Assembly: GCF_000430705.1 (NCBI RefSeq)
Contig: NZ_AUMN01000010.1
Coordinates: 1-64,000 of the forward strand
Direction: 5' to 3'
Length of the DNA: 64,000 nt
DNA from: Arthrobacter castelli DSM 16402
Lineage (GTDB): Bacteria > Actinomycetota > Actinomycetes > Actinomycetales > Micrococcaceae
Of the stretch, positions 43,831-54,907 are shown one piece after another; position 1 is the stretch's first letter; every line of letters begins with the position of its first letter. Both the position numbers and the translations under genes were made by a program. The notes beneath the pieces are model-generated. The model saw only the letters and a list, made by a program, of their open reading frames with translations, did not search any database and was not told the DNA's origin.

Positions 43831-44460
43831 ATGAACCACCAGGAACCCTCGGAAGGGGAGATGGCTTCGCGTGTGCGGAAGCTGGAGGAGCGGGTGGCCG
43901 CGCTGGAAAGCCGCGCTGCCCCGCTCGGCGAGTCCGCCGGACACCGCGACTCTGCCGGGTACGCCGCCCCTGCCGGGGATGCTGGAGATGCTGCCGTTGC
44001 CGGTGATGAAGCCGGCACCGCGCAGTCCGAAACACCGCCGGCCCCGCCGGACGCCAACGACACCTTCTGGGTGCTCAACGGATTGAAGAGCCGTATCCCC
44101 GACCCCGGGGCAGTGGTTTTTGCCGGGGCGGTCACGGGTGAAGGAAACCGGCATTACGAATTCCAATACGGGCTGACCACCGATGCCGTGCTGGAGCTGG
44201 ACTGGTCGGGTTTCGCCGGCTCGTTGGCCGCGTTGGGCCATCCCGTCCGGTTGCGGATTCTGCACGGTGTGCTGGGCGGGACCGGGACCGTTGCGGGTCT
44301 GGCCGAGGAGCTGGACGCCGGAACCACCGGTCAGCTGTACCACCATGTGAACCAGCTGGTGTCGCAGGGGTGGCTGGTCGCAGCAGGCCGCGGGCATTAC
44401 CAAATCCCCGCTGGTCGTGTGGTGCCGTTGCTGGCCATTGTGGCGGCGGCTGGAGTTTAA
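43831..44460 (+). CDS. ArsR-like winged-helix regulator with long N-terminal extension
   Basis: A 209-residue protein. Residues ~10-32 look like a short coiled coil (ASRVRKLEERVAALESRA), followed by an Ala/Pro/Asp-rich linker to ~75. The ArsR-type winged helix is in the C-terminal half: LAALGHPVRLRILHGVLGG, then TTGQLYHHVNQLVSQGWLVA. ATG 43831 lies just after the paired palindromes. No metal-binding Cys are seen. It is followed 19 bp later by a serine hydrolase and probably regulates that operon. Confidence 0.82.
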   Translation: MNHQEPSEGEMASRVRKLEERVAALESRAAPLGESAGHRDSAGYAAPAGDAGDAAVAGDEAGTAQSETPPAPPDANDTFWVLNGLKSRIPDPGAVVFAGAVTGEGNRHYEFQYGLTTDAVLELDWSGFAGSLAALGHPVRLRILHGVLGGTGTVAGLAEELDAGTTGQLYHHVNQLVSQGWLVAAGRGHYQIPAGRVVPLLAIVAAAGV

Positions 44461-44479
44461 GGTGCGAAGGGGGCGTGAG

Positions 44480-45586
44480 ATGCGACGACGCAGACGGCTT
44501 GTCCTGGCGGTCATCACCGCGGCCGGGGTGCTGGCTGCGGGGATGACGTTCGCCCCCTGGCACCCAACGCTGAGCAGCAACCAGACCGGCGACCCGGCAT
44601 TGGCCGCGAAGGTGGAATCGCTGGTGGATGGGCCGGCACATCACCTCAGTGTCGCCGTCGTCGACGATGGCAATGTGCGGTACGCCGGTTTCGGCGCCGA
44701 CCGGGCCACCGAGTATGAGATTGGTTCGATCTCCAAGACCTTCACCTCCGCGCTGCTGGCCGACGCCGTCGAACGTGGCGAGGTGGCGCTGGACACCACC
44801 GTCGCCGACATCCTCGGAAACGTGCTTCCGGCCGACTCCCCAGATTCCGCCGATTCCGCCATCGCTGAGGTCACGCTCGCGGAACTGGCCAGCCACCGCT
44901 CGGGACTGCCGCGGCTGGCCGGCGGTTGGACGCTGGTGAAGACAGTGGCGCTGGGCAATTTCCTGCATAAGGACCCCTACACCGCCGCGCCGCGGGAAGT
45001 GATCGAAATGGCAGTGTCCTCCGGCCTCGATGATCGGGGTACGGTGCAATATTCCAACCTGGGCGCGGCCTTTCTGGGGCAGTTGCTGGCGAAGGAGATC
45101 GGACAGCCATACTCCGAACTGGTCGAGCAGCGGATCTTCGAGCCACTGTCAATGTCGCAAAGCTACGTGCCGGTCACGGCCGACAATTTGAAGCCGGATG
45201 CGCCGACCGGCATGACGGCGGGCGGGCTACCCGCGGCCGCCTGGACCACCAACGGCCATGCTCCGGCCGGCGGGATTCGCTCCACCGCCGCGGATATGGC
45301 CGCTTACGCCCGGGCGCTGCTCGATGGGTCCGCGCCCGGCGCCGCGGCGATGGAGCCCAGATGGGAGGCCGACGACGTCGGCGAGCGGGTTGGGCTGGCA
45401 TGGTTTACGACGACGGCCGGGGCGGGGAACCCGGTGACATGGCACAACGGCCAGACCGGTGGGTTCGCCTCCATGATCGCCCTCGACCGTCAGGCGGGGC
45501 GCGCCGTCGTCGTACTCAGTGATGTCGCTTCCCCTGTCGATGAACTGGCCATGGATCTGCTCCGCGCTGGCGCCGGAGGCACCTGA
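44480..45586 (+). CDS. Secreted serine hydrolase, beta-lactamase/DD-peptidase fold
   Basis: A 368-residue class C-like protein with an N-terminal export signal (RRRRRLVLAVITAAGVLAAG). Catalytic motifs: SISKTF (SxxK), YSNLG (YxN) and HNGQTGGF (third motif). It may act on cell-wall peptides or esters outside the membrane. ATG 44480 follows GAAGGGGG; its stop overlaps the next ATG (TGATG). Confidence 0.88.
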   Translation: MRRRRRLVLAVITAAGVLAAGMTFAPWHPTLSSNQTGDPALAAKVESLVDGPAHHLSVAVVDDGNVRYAGFGADRATEYEIGSISKTFTSALLADAVERGEVALDTTVADILGNVLPADSPDSADSAIAEVTLAELASHRSGLPRLAGGWTLVKTVALGNFLHKDPYTAAPREVIEMAVSSGLDDRGTVQYSNLGAAFLGQLLAKEIGQPYSELVEQRIFEPLSMSQSYVPVTADNLKPDAPTGMTAGGLPAAAWTTNGHAPAGGIRSTAADMAAYARALLDGSAPGAAAMEPRWEADDVGERVGLAWFTTTAGAGNPVTWHNGQTGGFASMIALDRQAGRAVVVLSDVASPVDELAMDLLRAGAGGT

Positions 45587-45942
45587 TGCTGCCGACGTTG
45601 ATCGCCTGGTTCCTGGCCGGAATTCTCGCGTGGTCCAGCGCCCGGGAAGCGGCGCGCTGCTGGGGATGGCGGAGGTGGTCCACCGAGCCGGACCGGAGCA
45701 GCCAGGCGGCAGATTTGTTGGATGTGGTCTGTACCGCGGCGTTCTTCCGCCTGGCGATTAACTGGGAGACTGCATCGATGGTGCTGTGGCTGCTGTCGGC
45801 CGTGGCGCTGGCCGCAGCTGCCGGGGGGCTGGTCTGGCGGTGGGGGGAAATGCGCCGCGACGACCGGCCAGGGACAAGGCGGATCGTCATCCGGCTGGTG
45901 GTGCTGGCGGCTCTGGTCGGCGTCAATTGGTTCGCCGGGTAG
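45586..45942 (+). CDS. Small membrane protein, unknown
   Basis: A 118-residue protein with helices at the start (LPTLIAWFLAGILAWSSA), near 65-85 (MVLWLLSAVALAAAAGGLVW) and at the end (IVIRLVVLAALVGVNWFAG). It is translationally coupled to the serine hydrolase and probably forms a unit with it and the ArsR-like regulator. I do not recognise a family. Confidence 0.75.
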   Translation: MLPTLIAWFLAGILAWSSAREAARCWGWRRWSTEPDRSSQAADLLDVVCTAAFFRLAINWETASMVLWLLSAVALAAAAGGLVWRWGEMRRDDRPGTRRIVIRLVVLAALVGVNWFAG

Positions 45943-46012
45943 GCACCGCTCACGCTGATATCCGAGCGGGGTCACCGCCGAAATCAGGCCCAGGTTACCC
46001 GCACCCGCACAT

Positions 46013-46630
46013 TCAGTTCGCTGCGGCGGGCTCTTTGCTGCGCGTACTCTGCTCGGTGGCGTTCCGGCGGGCGTAGGCCCGGGCGGCGCGCACGCGGTCA
46101 CCGCAACGGGTGGAGCACCAGTGCCGCCGGGCGTGGGTGCGCACCATGTAGCGATTGCAGGACGGTGCGCTGCAGGCGGCGACGATGCCGGCATCGGGGC
46201 CGGTCAGCAGGTCGGCCAGGTCGGCGGCGAGGGCGGCCATGGCATGTTCGACAACCTGGGTGGCCGGGTGCTCCGCTACGCGGTGCAGGCCGTCGTCGTC
46301 GTTCCAGTGCAGCAGCGAGGCACTTGGAACTGTGGTCAGGGCTTCGTTCACCGCCTGCAGATCGGTCTCTGAAGGGGCTTGATTGTCCGCGCGGGCTGCG
46401 AGCAGTGCGCGGGTGTGCGTGCGGAGGCTATGCAGCCGGTTCACGCACACGTCCCACAATTGCGCGTTGGCAGGCGCGAGGTCCCGCTCCACGAGCCATT
46501 CGGTGGCGGCGGCGGGGGTGTCCAGTGAATCGATGATGCGCTCGCCGGGGAGGGATGCGGCGCTGTTCGCGAAGTCCAGCGACACGTGCTCATCGGTGCC
46601 GGGAGCCGGGGGAAGTGGGTGATCGGTCAT
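46013..46630 (-). CDS. ABATE/CGNR zinc-finger regulator
   Basis: A 205-residue protein with an N-terminal ABATE domain (VSLDFANSAA) and a C-terminal CGNR-type zinc finger: CSAPSCNRYMVRTHARRHWC then STRCGDRVRAARAYARR, with four Cys; CGDR replaces CGNR. Such proteins are presumed transcription factors. ATG 46630 was preferred to the one nine bases upstream. It is divergent from an MBL-fold gene. Confidence 0.88.
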   Translation of the reverse strand: MTDHPLPPAPGTDEHVSLDFANSAASLPGERIIDSLDTPAAATEWLVERDLAPANAQLWDVCVNRLHSLRTHTRALLAARADNQAPSETDLQAVNEALTTVPSASLLHWNDDDGLHRVAEHPATQVVEHAMAALAADLADLLTGPDAGIVAACSAPSCNRYMVRTHARRHWCSTRCGDRVRAARAYARRNATEQSTRSKEPAAAN

Positions 46631-46645
46631 GTACCTCATGGTACA

Positions 46646-46696
46646 GGTTGTTGTTTAGCGTGAGAACCGCGTAGACTCTCTCATGTATAAACAACC
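46646..46696. promoter_or_regulatory. Inverted repeat between divergent CGNR and MBL genes
   Basis: GGTTGTTGTTTA (46646-46657) faces TAAACAACC (46688-46696). The outer GGTTGTT/AACAACC and inner TTTA/TAAA steps pair imperfectly across ~30 bp in the promoter gap. Candidate binding site for the CGNR protein. Confidence 0.45.
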
Positions 46697-46718
46697 AGTT
46701 TCCCGTGAGGTGCTTTTC

Positions 46719-47486
46719 GTGTCCAGTATCAATACCCCAAACGATCAGGTCCCGGTCCGTGTATTCGGTGGTCCCACCGCACTCGTCGAGTACGGCGGGC
46801 TTCGCTTCCTGACCGACCCAACCTTTGATGGCCCGGGCGACTATCCGCTCGGTGACCTCACCCTGACGAAGACGGCTGCGTCGTCCATCGCCCCGGCGGA
46901 TCTGGGTCCGGTGGATGCCGTCCTGCTGTCCCATGACGAGCATGCCGATAACCTCGACACCTCGGGTCGCGCGTTCCTCTCAAGGGTGCCGCTTACGCTG
47001 ACCACGCCCAGCGGTGCAGGCCGGTTGGGAGGCGCGGCCCGTCCGCTGGCTCCGTGGGATTCGGTCGAGCTTGACCGCCCGGGCGGCGGCAATGTCACGG
47101 TCACCGGCATGCCCGCACTGCATGGTCCCGAAGGCAGCGAACCGACCGTGGGTGAGGTCATTGGATTCCTGCTCACCGCCGATGATCTGCCAACCGTGTA
47201 CGTCAGCGGCGATAACGCTTCGGTCGACCTCGTGCGCGAAATTGCCGACCACCTGGGCCCGGTGGACACCGCGGTCATCTTCGCCGGCGGCGTCCGCACC
47301 CCAATGTTCGACGGCGCGCTGCTTACCGTCGACGGAACACGTGCCGCCGAAGTGGCCCAAATCCTCGACGCGCGACGCGTGGTGCCCGCTCACGTGGACA
47401 GCTGGACGCACTTCACCGAAGGTCGCGACGAGCTCGTCGCCGCCTTCGAGGCAGCCGGAATCTCCGACCGACTGCAGCTGAACTAA
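46719..47486 (+). CDS. MBL-fold metallohydrolase-like protein
   Basis: A 255-residue UlaG-like protein: [20 protein letters not shown] at the start, [12 protein letters not shown] (the HxxHxDH-like site, here with the first His and HADNLD), MPALHGPE and [14 protein letters not shown] at the end. GTG 46719 has GAGGTG six bases before it and is preferred to an ATG 36 bases upstream that lacks a site. It lies 31 bp before an LLM flavin enzyme gene, likely an operon. Confidence 0.85.
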   Translation: MSSINTPNDQVPVRVFGGPTALVEYGGLRFLTDPTFDGPGDYPLGDLTLTKTAASSIAPADLGPVDAVLLSHDEHADNLDTSGRAFLSRVPLTLTTPSGAGRLGGAARPLAPWDSVELDRPGGGNVTVTGMPALHGPEGSEPTVGEVIGFLLTADDLPTVYVSGDNASVDLVREIADHLGPVDTAVIFAGGVRTPMFDGALLTVDGTRAAEVAQILDARRVVPAHVDSWTHFTEGRDELVAAFEAAGISDRLQLN

Positions 47487-47517
47487 CTCATCCCAAATAC
47501 GAAAGACCGGCAAATTC

Positions 47518-48627
47518 ATGACTCACGGAACCCGCCTCGGCTCGCCCCCCGCACCATTATCAGTCCTCGATAGCGCCATGACGGGTACCGGATACACGGC
47601 ATCCGATTCCCTTGCCTCAATGATCCGGCTCGCCGAGCTGGCCGACCGGCGCGGGTTCACCCGCTTCTGGATGGCCGAGCACCACTCCATGCCCAGCGTC
47701 TCGACGTCGTCCCCGGCAGTCATCCTGGGCCGGCTGAGCGCCCATACCGAGCGCATCCGGCTGGGTTCGGGCGGGGTGATGCTGCCCAACCATGCTCCGC
47801 TGGTGATCGCGGAGCAGTTTGGCATGCTCGACGCCCTCGCACCGGGCCGGATCGACCTGGGCGTGGGCCGGGCTCCCGGCACCGACCACCAGACCGCTGC
47901 GGCCCTGCGCCGCGATCATGGCTCCGGAGACGACTTTCCCCAGCAAGTACAGGAACTACTCGGCTTCCTCGGCGACGACTTTCCGGAGAATCACCCGTAC
48001 CAGTCCGTGCACGCGGTGCCCGGACCGTGGCAGAACCGGGAACATGGTGTCGCCGCGATGCCGGCAGGGCCGTCCGTATGGCTGCTCGGTTCCTCGGGCT
48101 ACTCCGCCCAGCTCGCCGGCCAGCTCGGCCGCCCGTATGCATTCGCCTACCAGTTCGGCGGGGAGAATGCCGCTCCCGCACTCGAACTGTACCGGCGGTC
48201 CTTCCGCCCTTCGAGTGTGCTGGCGGAGCCGTATGCCGCCATCAGTATCGGCACCATGGCCAGCGAGGACGAACACGAGGCGCGCCGCCAGGCCCGCACT
48301 TTCGCGTTCAGCATGCTGCGGATGTTCCAGGGCAAGTCCTACATTGTCCCGACTCCTGAGGCCGTCGAATCCTACGATCCGACGCTGCAGGAGCGCGAGA
48401 TCCTGGACAGCTGGACCGACCGCGTCATGCACGGCACGCCCGAAAAGGTGACCGGGCAAATCGGCCGGCTGCAGGACCAAGCCGAAGCCGACGAGATCAT
48501 GCTCTTGCCGGTGGCCCACTCGCTCGAGGCGCAGTACCGCTCCACCGAGCTGATCGCCGACGCCTACGACATGCCTGCGTCTGAGGCGGAAGATGCTGGC
48601 ACTCTGGCAGCTTCCAGCCAGGGGTAA
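47518..48627 (+). CDS. LLM-class flavin-dependent oxidoreductase (luciferase-like)
   Basis: A 369-residue FMN/F420-type monooxygenase of the bacterial luciferase fold. Typical blocks: [59 protein letters not shown] and [14 protein letters not shown]. It would oxidise a small substrate with reduced flavin. It is cotranscribed with the MBL-fold gene. Confidence 0.92.
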   Translation: MTHGTRLGSPPAPLSVLDSAMTGTGYTASDSLASMIRLAELADRRGFTRFWMAEHHSMPSVSTSSPAVILGRLSAHTERIRLGSGGVMLPNHAPLVIAEQFGMLDALAPGRIDLGVGRAPGTDHQTAAALRRDHGSGDDFPQQVQELLGFLGDDFPENHPYQSVHAVPGPWQNREHGVAAMPAGPSVWLLGSSGYSAQLAGQLGRPYAFAYQFGGENAAPALELYRRSFRPSSVLAEPYAAISIGTMASEDEHEARRQARTFAFSMLRMFQGKSYIVPTPEAVESYDPTLQEREILDSWTDRVMHGTPEKVTGQIGRLQDQAEADEIMLLPVAHSLEAQYRSTELIADAYDMPASEAEDAGTLAASSQG

Positions 48628-48648
48628 GGATTGAGCCCGGGGCCTCGG

Positions 48649-49029
48649 TCAGCTGAGCTCTGCCTCGCTCCGGAGAACACAGAACTCGTTTCCTTCGGGA
48701 TCCGCGAAGACGACCCATCCGCCGTCGGACGTTCTCAAGTCCTCAACGACTGTGCCGCCGAGGCCGAGGATTCGCTCGACCTCTTCGTCCCGGGGCCGGT
48801 CGGTTGGCCGGAGGTCGAGGTGCAGGCGGTTCTTGGTCCGTTTGCCTTCCGGGACCTCGATGAAAAGCAGTGGCATGGCGCCGTCTGGGGCGAAGATCAT
48901 ACATTCTTCGTGCCCTGGTTCGTTCGGGTCCTCGGGATCCTGGGCGTATCCGAGCACATCGGCCCAAAACAGGGAAAGCTGGTAGGCGTTGGAACAATCA
49001 ATGCTGGTGTGGGAGATTTTCGACGTCAT
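48649..49029 (-). CDS. VOC-family (glyoxalase-like) protein
   Basis: A 126-residue protein of the VOC superfamily, starting SKISHTSIDCSNAYQLSLFW with HLDLRPTD and VVFADPEGNEFCVL blocks; His and Glu metal-ligand positions are plausible. No substrate can be assigned. It is convergent with the LLM gene. Confidence 0.88.
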   Translation of the reverse strand: MTSKISHTSIDCSNAYQLSLFWADVLGYAQDPEDPNEPGHEECMIFAPDGAMPLLFIEVPEGKRTKNRLHLDLRPTDRPRDEEVERILGLGGTVVEDLRTSDGGWVVFADPEGNEFCVLRSEAELS

Positions 49030-49241
49030 GGACCAAGCCTAGAACCGACGGCGGGCGAGTCAACGTTCCGGCGAGGAGTACAACAGGCCGTTCCACGGCA
49101 CGAATGGGCCGGAATTGGGCTGGAATACTCCCCGGAGGAACCGGACGGCTTTCCGGCGGCGAACCGCACGACCGTATCGGGCATGGAAAGTCGGGTATGG
49201 AAGTGGTCTGCCCGCATAGCGTGAATGGTGTGGAAGGGAAT

Positions 49242-50108
49242 ATGGACGGACTGAACCAGGCGATGGAGTACATCGAGCACCATCTGCGCGAGGAAGTGAA
49301 GGTCGCCGAGCTGGCGCGGATTGCGCAGACCTCGGAGTACCACTTCCGGCGGATGTTCTCCACGCTGGCCGGGATGCCGCTGTCGGAGTACGTACGACGA
49401 CGGCGGCTCACCTCCGCCGGCGCACGGCTGATGTCGGGCGAGGGCACCTTGCTGGATATAGCCGTCGACCATGGGTACGGCTCCGTCGAGGCGTTCACCC
49501 GGGCTTTCCGGGCGCTGAACGGCGTCGGGCCGCAGGAGGTGAGGCAGACCGGGGTGTCCATCCGTTCCCAGCCACGGCTTACATTTCATCTCACGTTGGA
49601 AGGAAGTGATCCGATGGATTACCGGATTGTTGAAAAGGACGCGTTCCATGTGGTCGGGTTCAGCCGGCGTGTTCCGCTGGTATACGAAGGTCCGAATCCG
49701 GCCATTGAGGAGTTCATCCGCGGCTTGGATAAGGAGGCGATGGCCCGCGTGGCGCAGCTGTCCGACCAGGAACCGCGCGGCGTCGTCGCCGTCGTCGATA
49801 ATCTGGCCGGTGAGCGTGCCTCTGCGCCGGAAGGCACCGAACTGGACTATTACCAAGGCGTGATCGCCAGCGAGCCGGCCGAGGAATACGGCGACCTGGC
49901 CGTGGCGCCGGGCACGTGGGCGGTGTTCGAGCGGTCGGGGCCGGTGCCGGAGTCGATCCAGTACCTCTGGCGGGACATCTACACTCAGTGGTTCCCCTCG
50001 AACCCGTACCGCAGCGTTCCCGGACCGGAGCTATTGCGGACCGAGTTGTCGGAGGACGGGACGCAGGGCACTTATGCGGTGTGGATTCCGGTCGAACGCG
50101 AGGACTGA
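49242..50108 (+). CDS. AraC-family regulator with GyrI-like effector domain
   Basis: A 288-residue protein: N-terminal double HTH (VAELARIAQTSEYHFRRMFS and DIAVDHGYGSVEAFTRAFRA) and a C-terminal GyrI/SoxS-inducer-like domain from about residue 125 (DYRIVEKDAFHVVGFSRRVP to the end). It resembles Rob/BmrR-type regulators that sense small hydrophobic compounds. ATG 49242 follows GGAAGGGA. The target is unknown. Confidence 0.9.
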   Translation: MDGLNQAMEYIEHHLREEVKVAELARIAQTSEYHFRRMFSTLAGMPLSEYVRRRRLTSAGARLMSGEGTLLDIAVDHGYGSVEAFTRAFRALNGVGPQEVRQTGVSIRSQPRLTFHLTLEGSDPMDYRIVEKDAFHVVGFSRRVPLVYEGPNPAIEEFIRGLDKEAMARVAQLSDQEPRGVVAVVDNLAGERASAPEGTELDYYQGVIASEPAEEYGDLAVAPGTWAVFERSGPVPESIQYLWRDIYTQWFPSNPYRSVPGPELLRTELSEDGTQGTYAVWIPVERED

Positions 50109-50155
50109 CTGCTGCCGGTCCGGACGGGGCGTGAAGGTAGCGGCCGTGGATCCAG

Positions 50156-50479
50156 CTACTTCAGTTCCACCTCCACAAAGGCGAACACAGCGTCGGTGGT
50201 GTTGATGACGTTGTGTTCGCCTCCGGCGGGACGAGAGTACGAATCGCCGACGACCAGGTCGCGGGTTGCCTCGCCGTCGGCGGTCTCGTAGGTCATCGTT
50301 CCGGCAATGGTCGGCACGACGACGTAATCCAGCTCGTGCCGATGCCAGCCGGTCCGGGTGCCGGGAGGGAACTGCCACTTCGTCACCCGGACGCGGTCGT
50401 CGTCGAGCTGCACCGTGGCGGTGGCCTGGTCGTAGGGTGCGGAAGCTGGTTCAGTATTTCCAGCCGAATCGGGTGCCAT
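50156..50479 (-). CDS. Small cupin-domain protein
   Basis: A 107-residue single cupin: WQFPPGTRTGWHRHELDYVV supplies G-x-H-x-H and the later His/Glu, and VVGDSYSRPAGGEHNVIN the second motif with His. It probably binds a metal and may be an isomerase, oxygenase or sensor. It faces the AraC gene. Confidence 0.88.
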   Translation of the reverse strand: MAPDSAGNTEPASAPYDQATATVQLDDDRVRVTKWQFPPGTRTGWHRHELDYVVVPTIAGTMTYETADGEATRDLVVGDSYSRPAGGEHNVINTTDAVFAFVEVELK

Positions 50480-50597
50480 ATCCGGATCCTAACGCAGTGC
50501 CCGAGGTCCGCTGTCAGCATGAAGTCGCAGAACGCTGGACGACGGGTGCACGTTGCGAAACGCCGGTGGTGGGCGCGGGTTGAGATGGTATCTGAAA

Positions 50598-50634
50598 TAT
50601 AAAGAATCTAAAAAGTATAAAGGCATCTAAAAGG
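50598..50634. repeat. AT-rich 18-19 bp tandem repeat
   Basis: TATAAAGAATCTAAAAAG (50598-50615) is followed by TATAAAGGCATCTAAAAGG (50616-50634), right before the truncated ATPase start. This AT-rich stretch is foreign to the local composition and could be a promoter or operator pair. Confidence 0.55.
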
Positions 50635-50641
50635 GGAGTCC

Positions 50642-51205
50642 GTGCGAAATCCGTTTAAGCCAAGCGCTGGTGCCCGTCCTCCGCTTCTTATCGGACGCGA
50701 AGACATGCGGCAAGATTTCTCCGATAGTCTCGACGACGGCCCCGGTGCGCCGGGACTGCTTTCTATTTTCACCGGCCCCCGGGGTGTCGGTAAGACCATT
50801 ATGCTCAGCGAGATCGAGGACGAAGCCATCGAGCACGGCTGGATTGTCGTGACGGAGACAGCCACCGAAGGATTGACTTCTCGTATCGGCGAAAGCATCC
50901 GTACCGCCAACGAAGAGCTCGGTGAAGGATCGCCGGGGCGCAGGGTTACCGGTGTCACGGTCGGGCCGCTCCGGGTGGAAACGCAACTGCCGCCCGAGAA
51001 GCCGCTGAACTGGCGCCGCACGGCGTCCGAATTGCTGGCGAATCTGAATAGGCAGGGGACCGGGTTGTTGATCAGCGTGGATGAAATCCATGCCGTGGAT
51101 CGCACCGAATTGTCGGAACTGGCAGCTGTGGTCCAGCACCTACGTGAATACCTGCGTGAACAGCCCGGCTATGGTGTGCATATTTCGGCGGTGCAAGGCC
51201 CATGA
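50642..51205 (+). pseudogene. AAA ATPase (AAA_16-like), 3'-truncated
   Basis: The 187-residue frame starts at a GTG with AAGGGGAG upstream. FTGPRGVGKTIML (Walker A) is near residue 45 and LLISVDEIH (Walker B) near 138. Relatives run on for another 150-200 residues with sensor motifs and a winged-helix end. Here the frame stops about 48 residues after Walker B, and 51206-51279 holds no continuation. The gene is therefore probably a broken archaeal-type/AAA_16 ATPase left between a cupin gene and tex. Expression as a short protein cannot be excluded. Confidence 0.7.
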
Positions 51206-51279
51206 GCTATCCCAGCGCCCAATGCTCGAGCGTGGATGTCTGGCGAATGCGGAAAGCGCGTTGCATCTAAACTAGTTCG

Positions 51280-53715
<2,436 letters not shown>

Positions 53716-53743
53716 GGGCAAGAAACCCGCGGAAGGAGCTCCG

Positions 53744-54457
53744 ATGGAAATTGTCAACGTCACTATCACTGTGCAGGACATAGAGTCGGCGGCACGCTTC
53801 TACAGGGAAACATTGGGCCTACCGGTTATACAGAACCACCGGGAGGTAGTGGTGCGGATCGGCTCAAGCCAGCTCACGTTGAGACCGGGCGGACACTTCG
53901 AGGGCGCTCACCACCTTGCCTTTGGCATACCGCCGGACGATTTCCCGCTCGCGCGCCGGTGGCTGGCCGGCGTCGTCGAACCCATCAAAGTCGGTGATAC
54001 GGAAGTCATCGACGCTCCCGAGGGGTGGGACGCCCAATCTGTGTACTTCCACGGTCCTGAGAACATCATTTTGGAACTCATCGCCCGTCAAGCCGATTCC
54101 AATCTGCCCGGCAGCACCGGAGGCGAACCGCAGCTTATCGCAATCAGCGAGGTCGGAATAGGCGTCCCCGACGTTCCAGCAGCGGTCCAGCAAGCAGTCG
54201 AGGATTTAGGCGTGAGTCCCTTCTCTGCGCAGGGGCAACGTTTCGCGCCAGTGGGAGATCACCAAGGCCTGCTGATTTTGGTTGAAGCGGGCCGGACCTG
54301 GTTCCCCACCCGCAACCTTCGGCCAGCGCGGGGCCCTATGACCGTGCTGATCAATACCATTCCCCCGAAGGAGGGTGACGCAGGCGGCGCGCCCACTCAC
54401 GTCTTGACGTACGAATCCACCCAAACCCCGCCCATCAGTATTGATGCCATCGCATGA
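53744..54457 (+). CDS. Two-domain VOC-family protein
   Basis: A 237-residue protein with a first VOC module (IVNVTITVQDIESAARFYRE, GPENIILELIAR) and a second (LIAISEVGIGVPDVPAAVQQ). ATG 53744 has GGAAGGAG seven bases upstream. It follows tex by 28 bp and could be cotranscribed. The substrate is unknown. Confidence 0.88.
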   Translation: MEIVNVTITVQDIESAARFYRETLGLPVIQNHREVVVRIGSSQLTLRPGGHFEGAHHLAFGIPPDDFPLARRWLAGVVEPIKVGDTEVIDAPEGWDAQSVYFHGPENIILELIARQADSNLPGSTGGEPQLIAISEVGIGVPDVPAAVQQAVEDLGVSPFSAQGQRFAPVGDHQGLLILVEAGRTWFPTRNLRPARGPMTVLINTIPPKEGDAGGAPTHVLTYESTQTPPISIDAIA

Positions 54458-54580
54458 CCCGATGAGTTTGGTCGTTGCTGAAGCGTGGGAACAAACCACT
54501 GCGCAGAGCGAATAATCTTAACGGCGCATGCAATTGAGTAGCATGGGAAGAACACTCGCTATCAAAGGGGATATATATCC

Positions 54581-54757
54581 ATGGAAATTCTGGGAATTAC
54601 CGCTGTCGCGTATTTTGTTTTCATAGTTGCAGTTGCGGTACTGGGAATATGGATAGCGGTTTTATTGATCAAGGTGTTGCAGCTAAAGATCACTGAACTC
54701 AGACTGCGCATTGCCGGTTATACTGAGCCGCCTGCCGACGACGGAGCCGGAGACTGA
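54581..54757 (+). CDS. Small single-span membrane protein, unknown
   Basis: A 58-residue ORF starting MEILGITAVAYFVFIVAVAV with one membrane helix (residues ~5-32), a short amphipathic basic segment (KVLQLKITELRLRI) and an acidic tail. AAAGGGGA lies about ten bases before the ATG. Its composition and clear helix make it a credible gene although short and AT-richer than its neighbours. Function unknown. Confidence 0.6.
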   Translation: MEILGITAVAYFVFIVAVAVLGIWIAVLLIKVLQLKITELRLRIAGYTEPPADDGAGD

Positions 54758-54907
54758 GCCACACCATCCCAATATGGTTCGAAGCGGCGGTGCTGGTTCG
54801 TGGATAATAGGTATGGTTCTTCACTTACGATAGCAAGACGCGACCGGGACGGCTCGGTCGTCGATCGACGGTGACGGGGACGGCCTCGTGGAACAGGACC
54901 TATCTTC

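Noticed and set aside
54758-54907. Possible cation-sensing riboswitch before the antiporter
   Set aside because: No match to the conserved cores of known Mn2+ or Mg2+ riboswitches could be made by eye.
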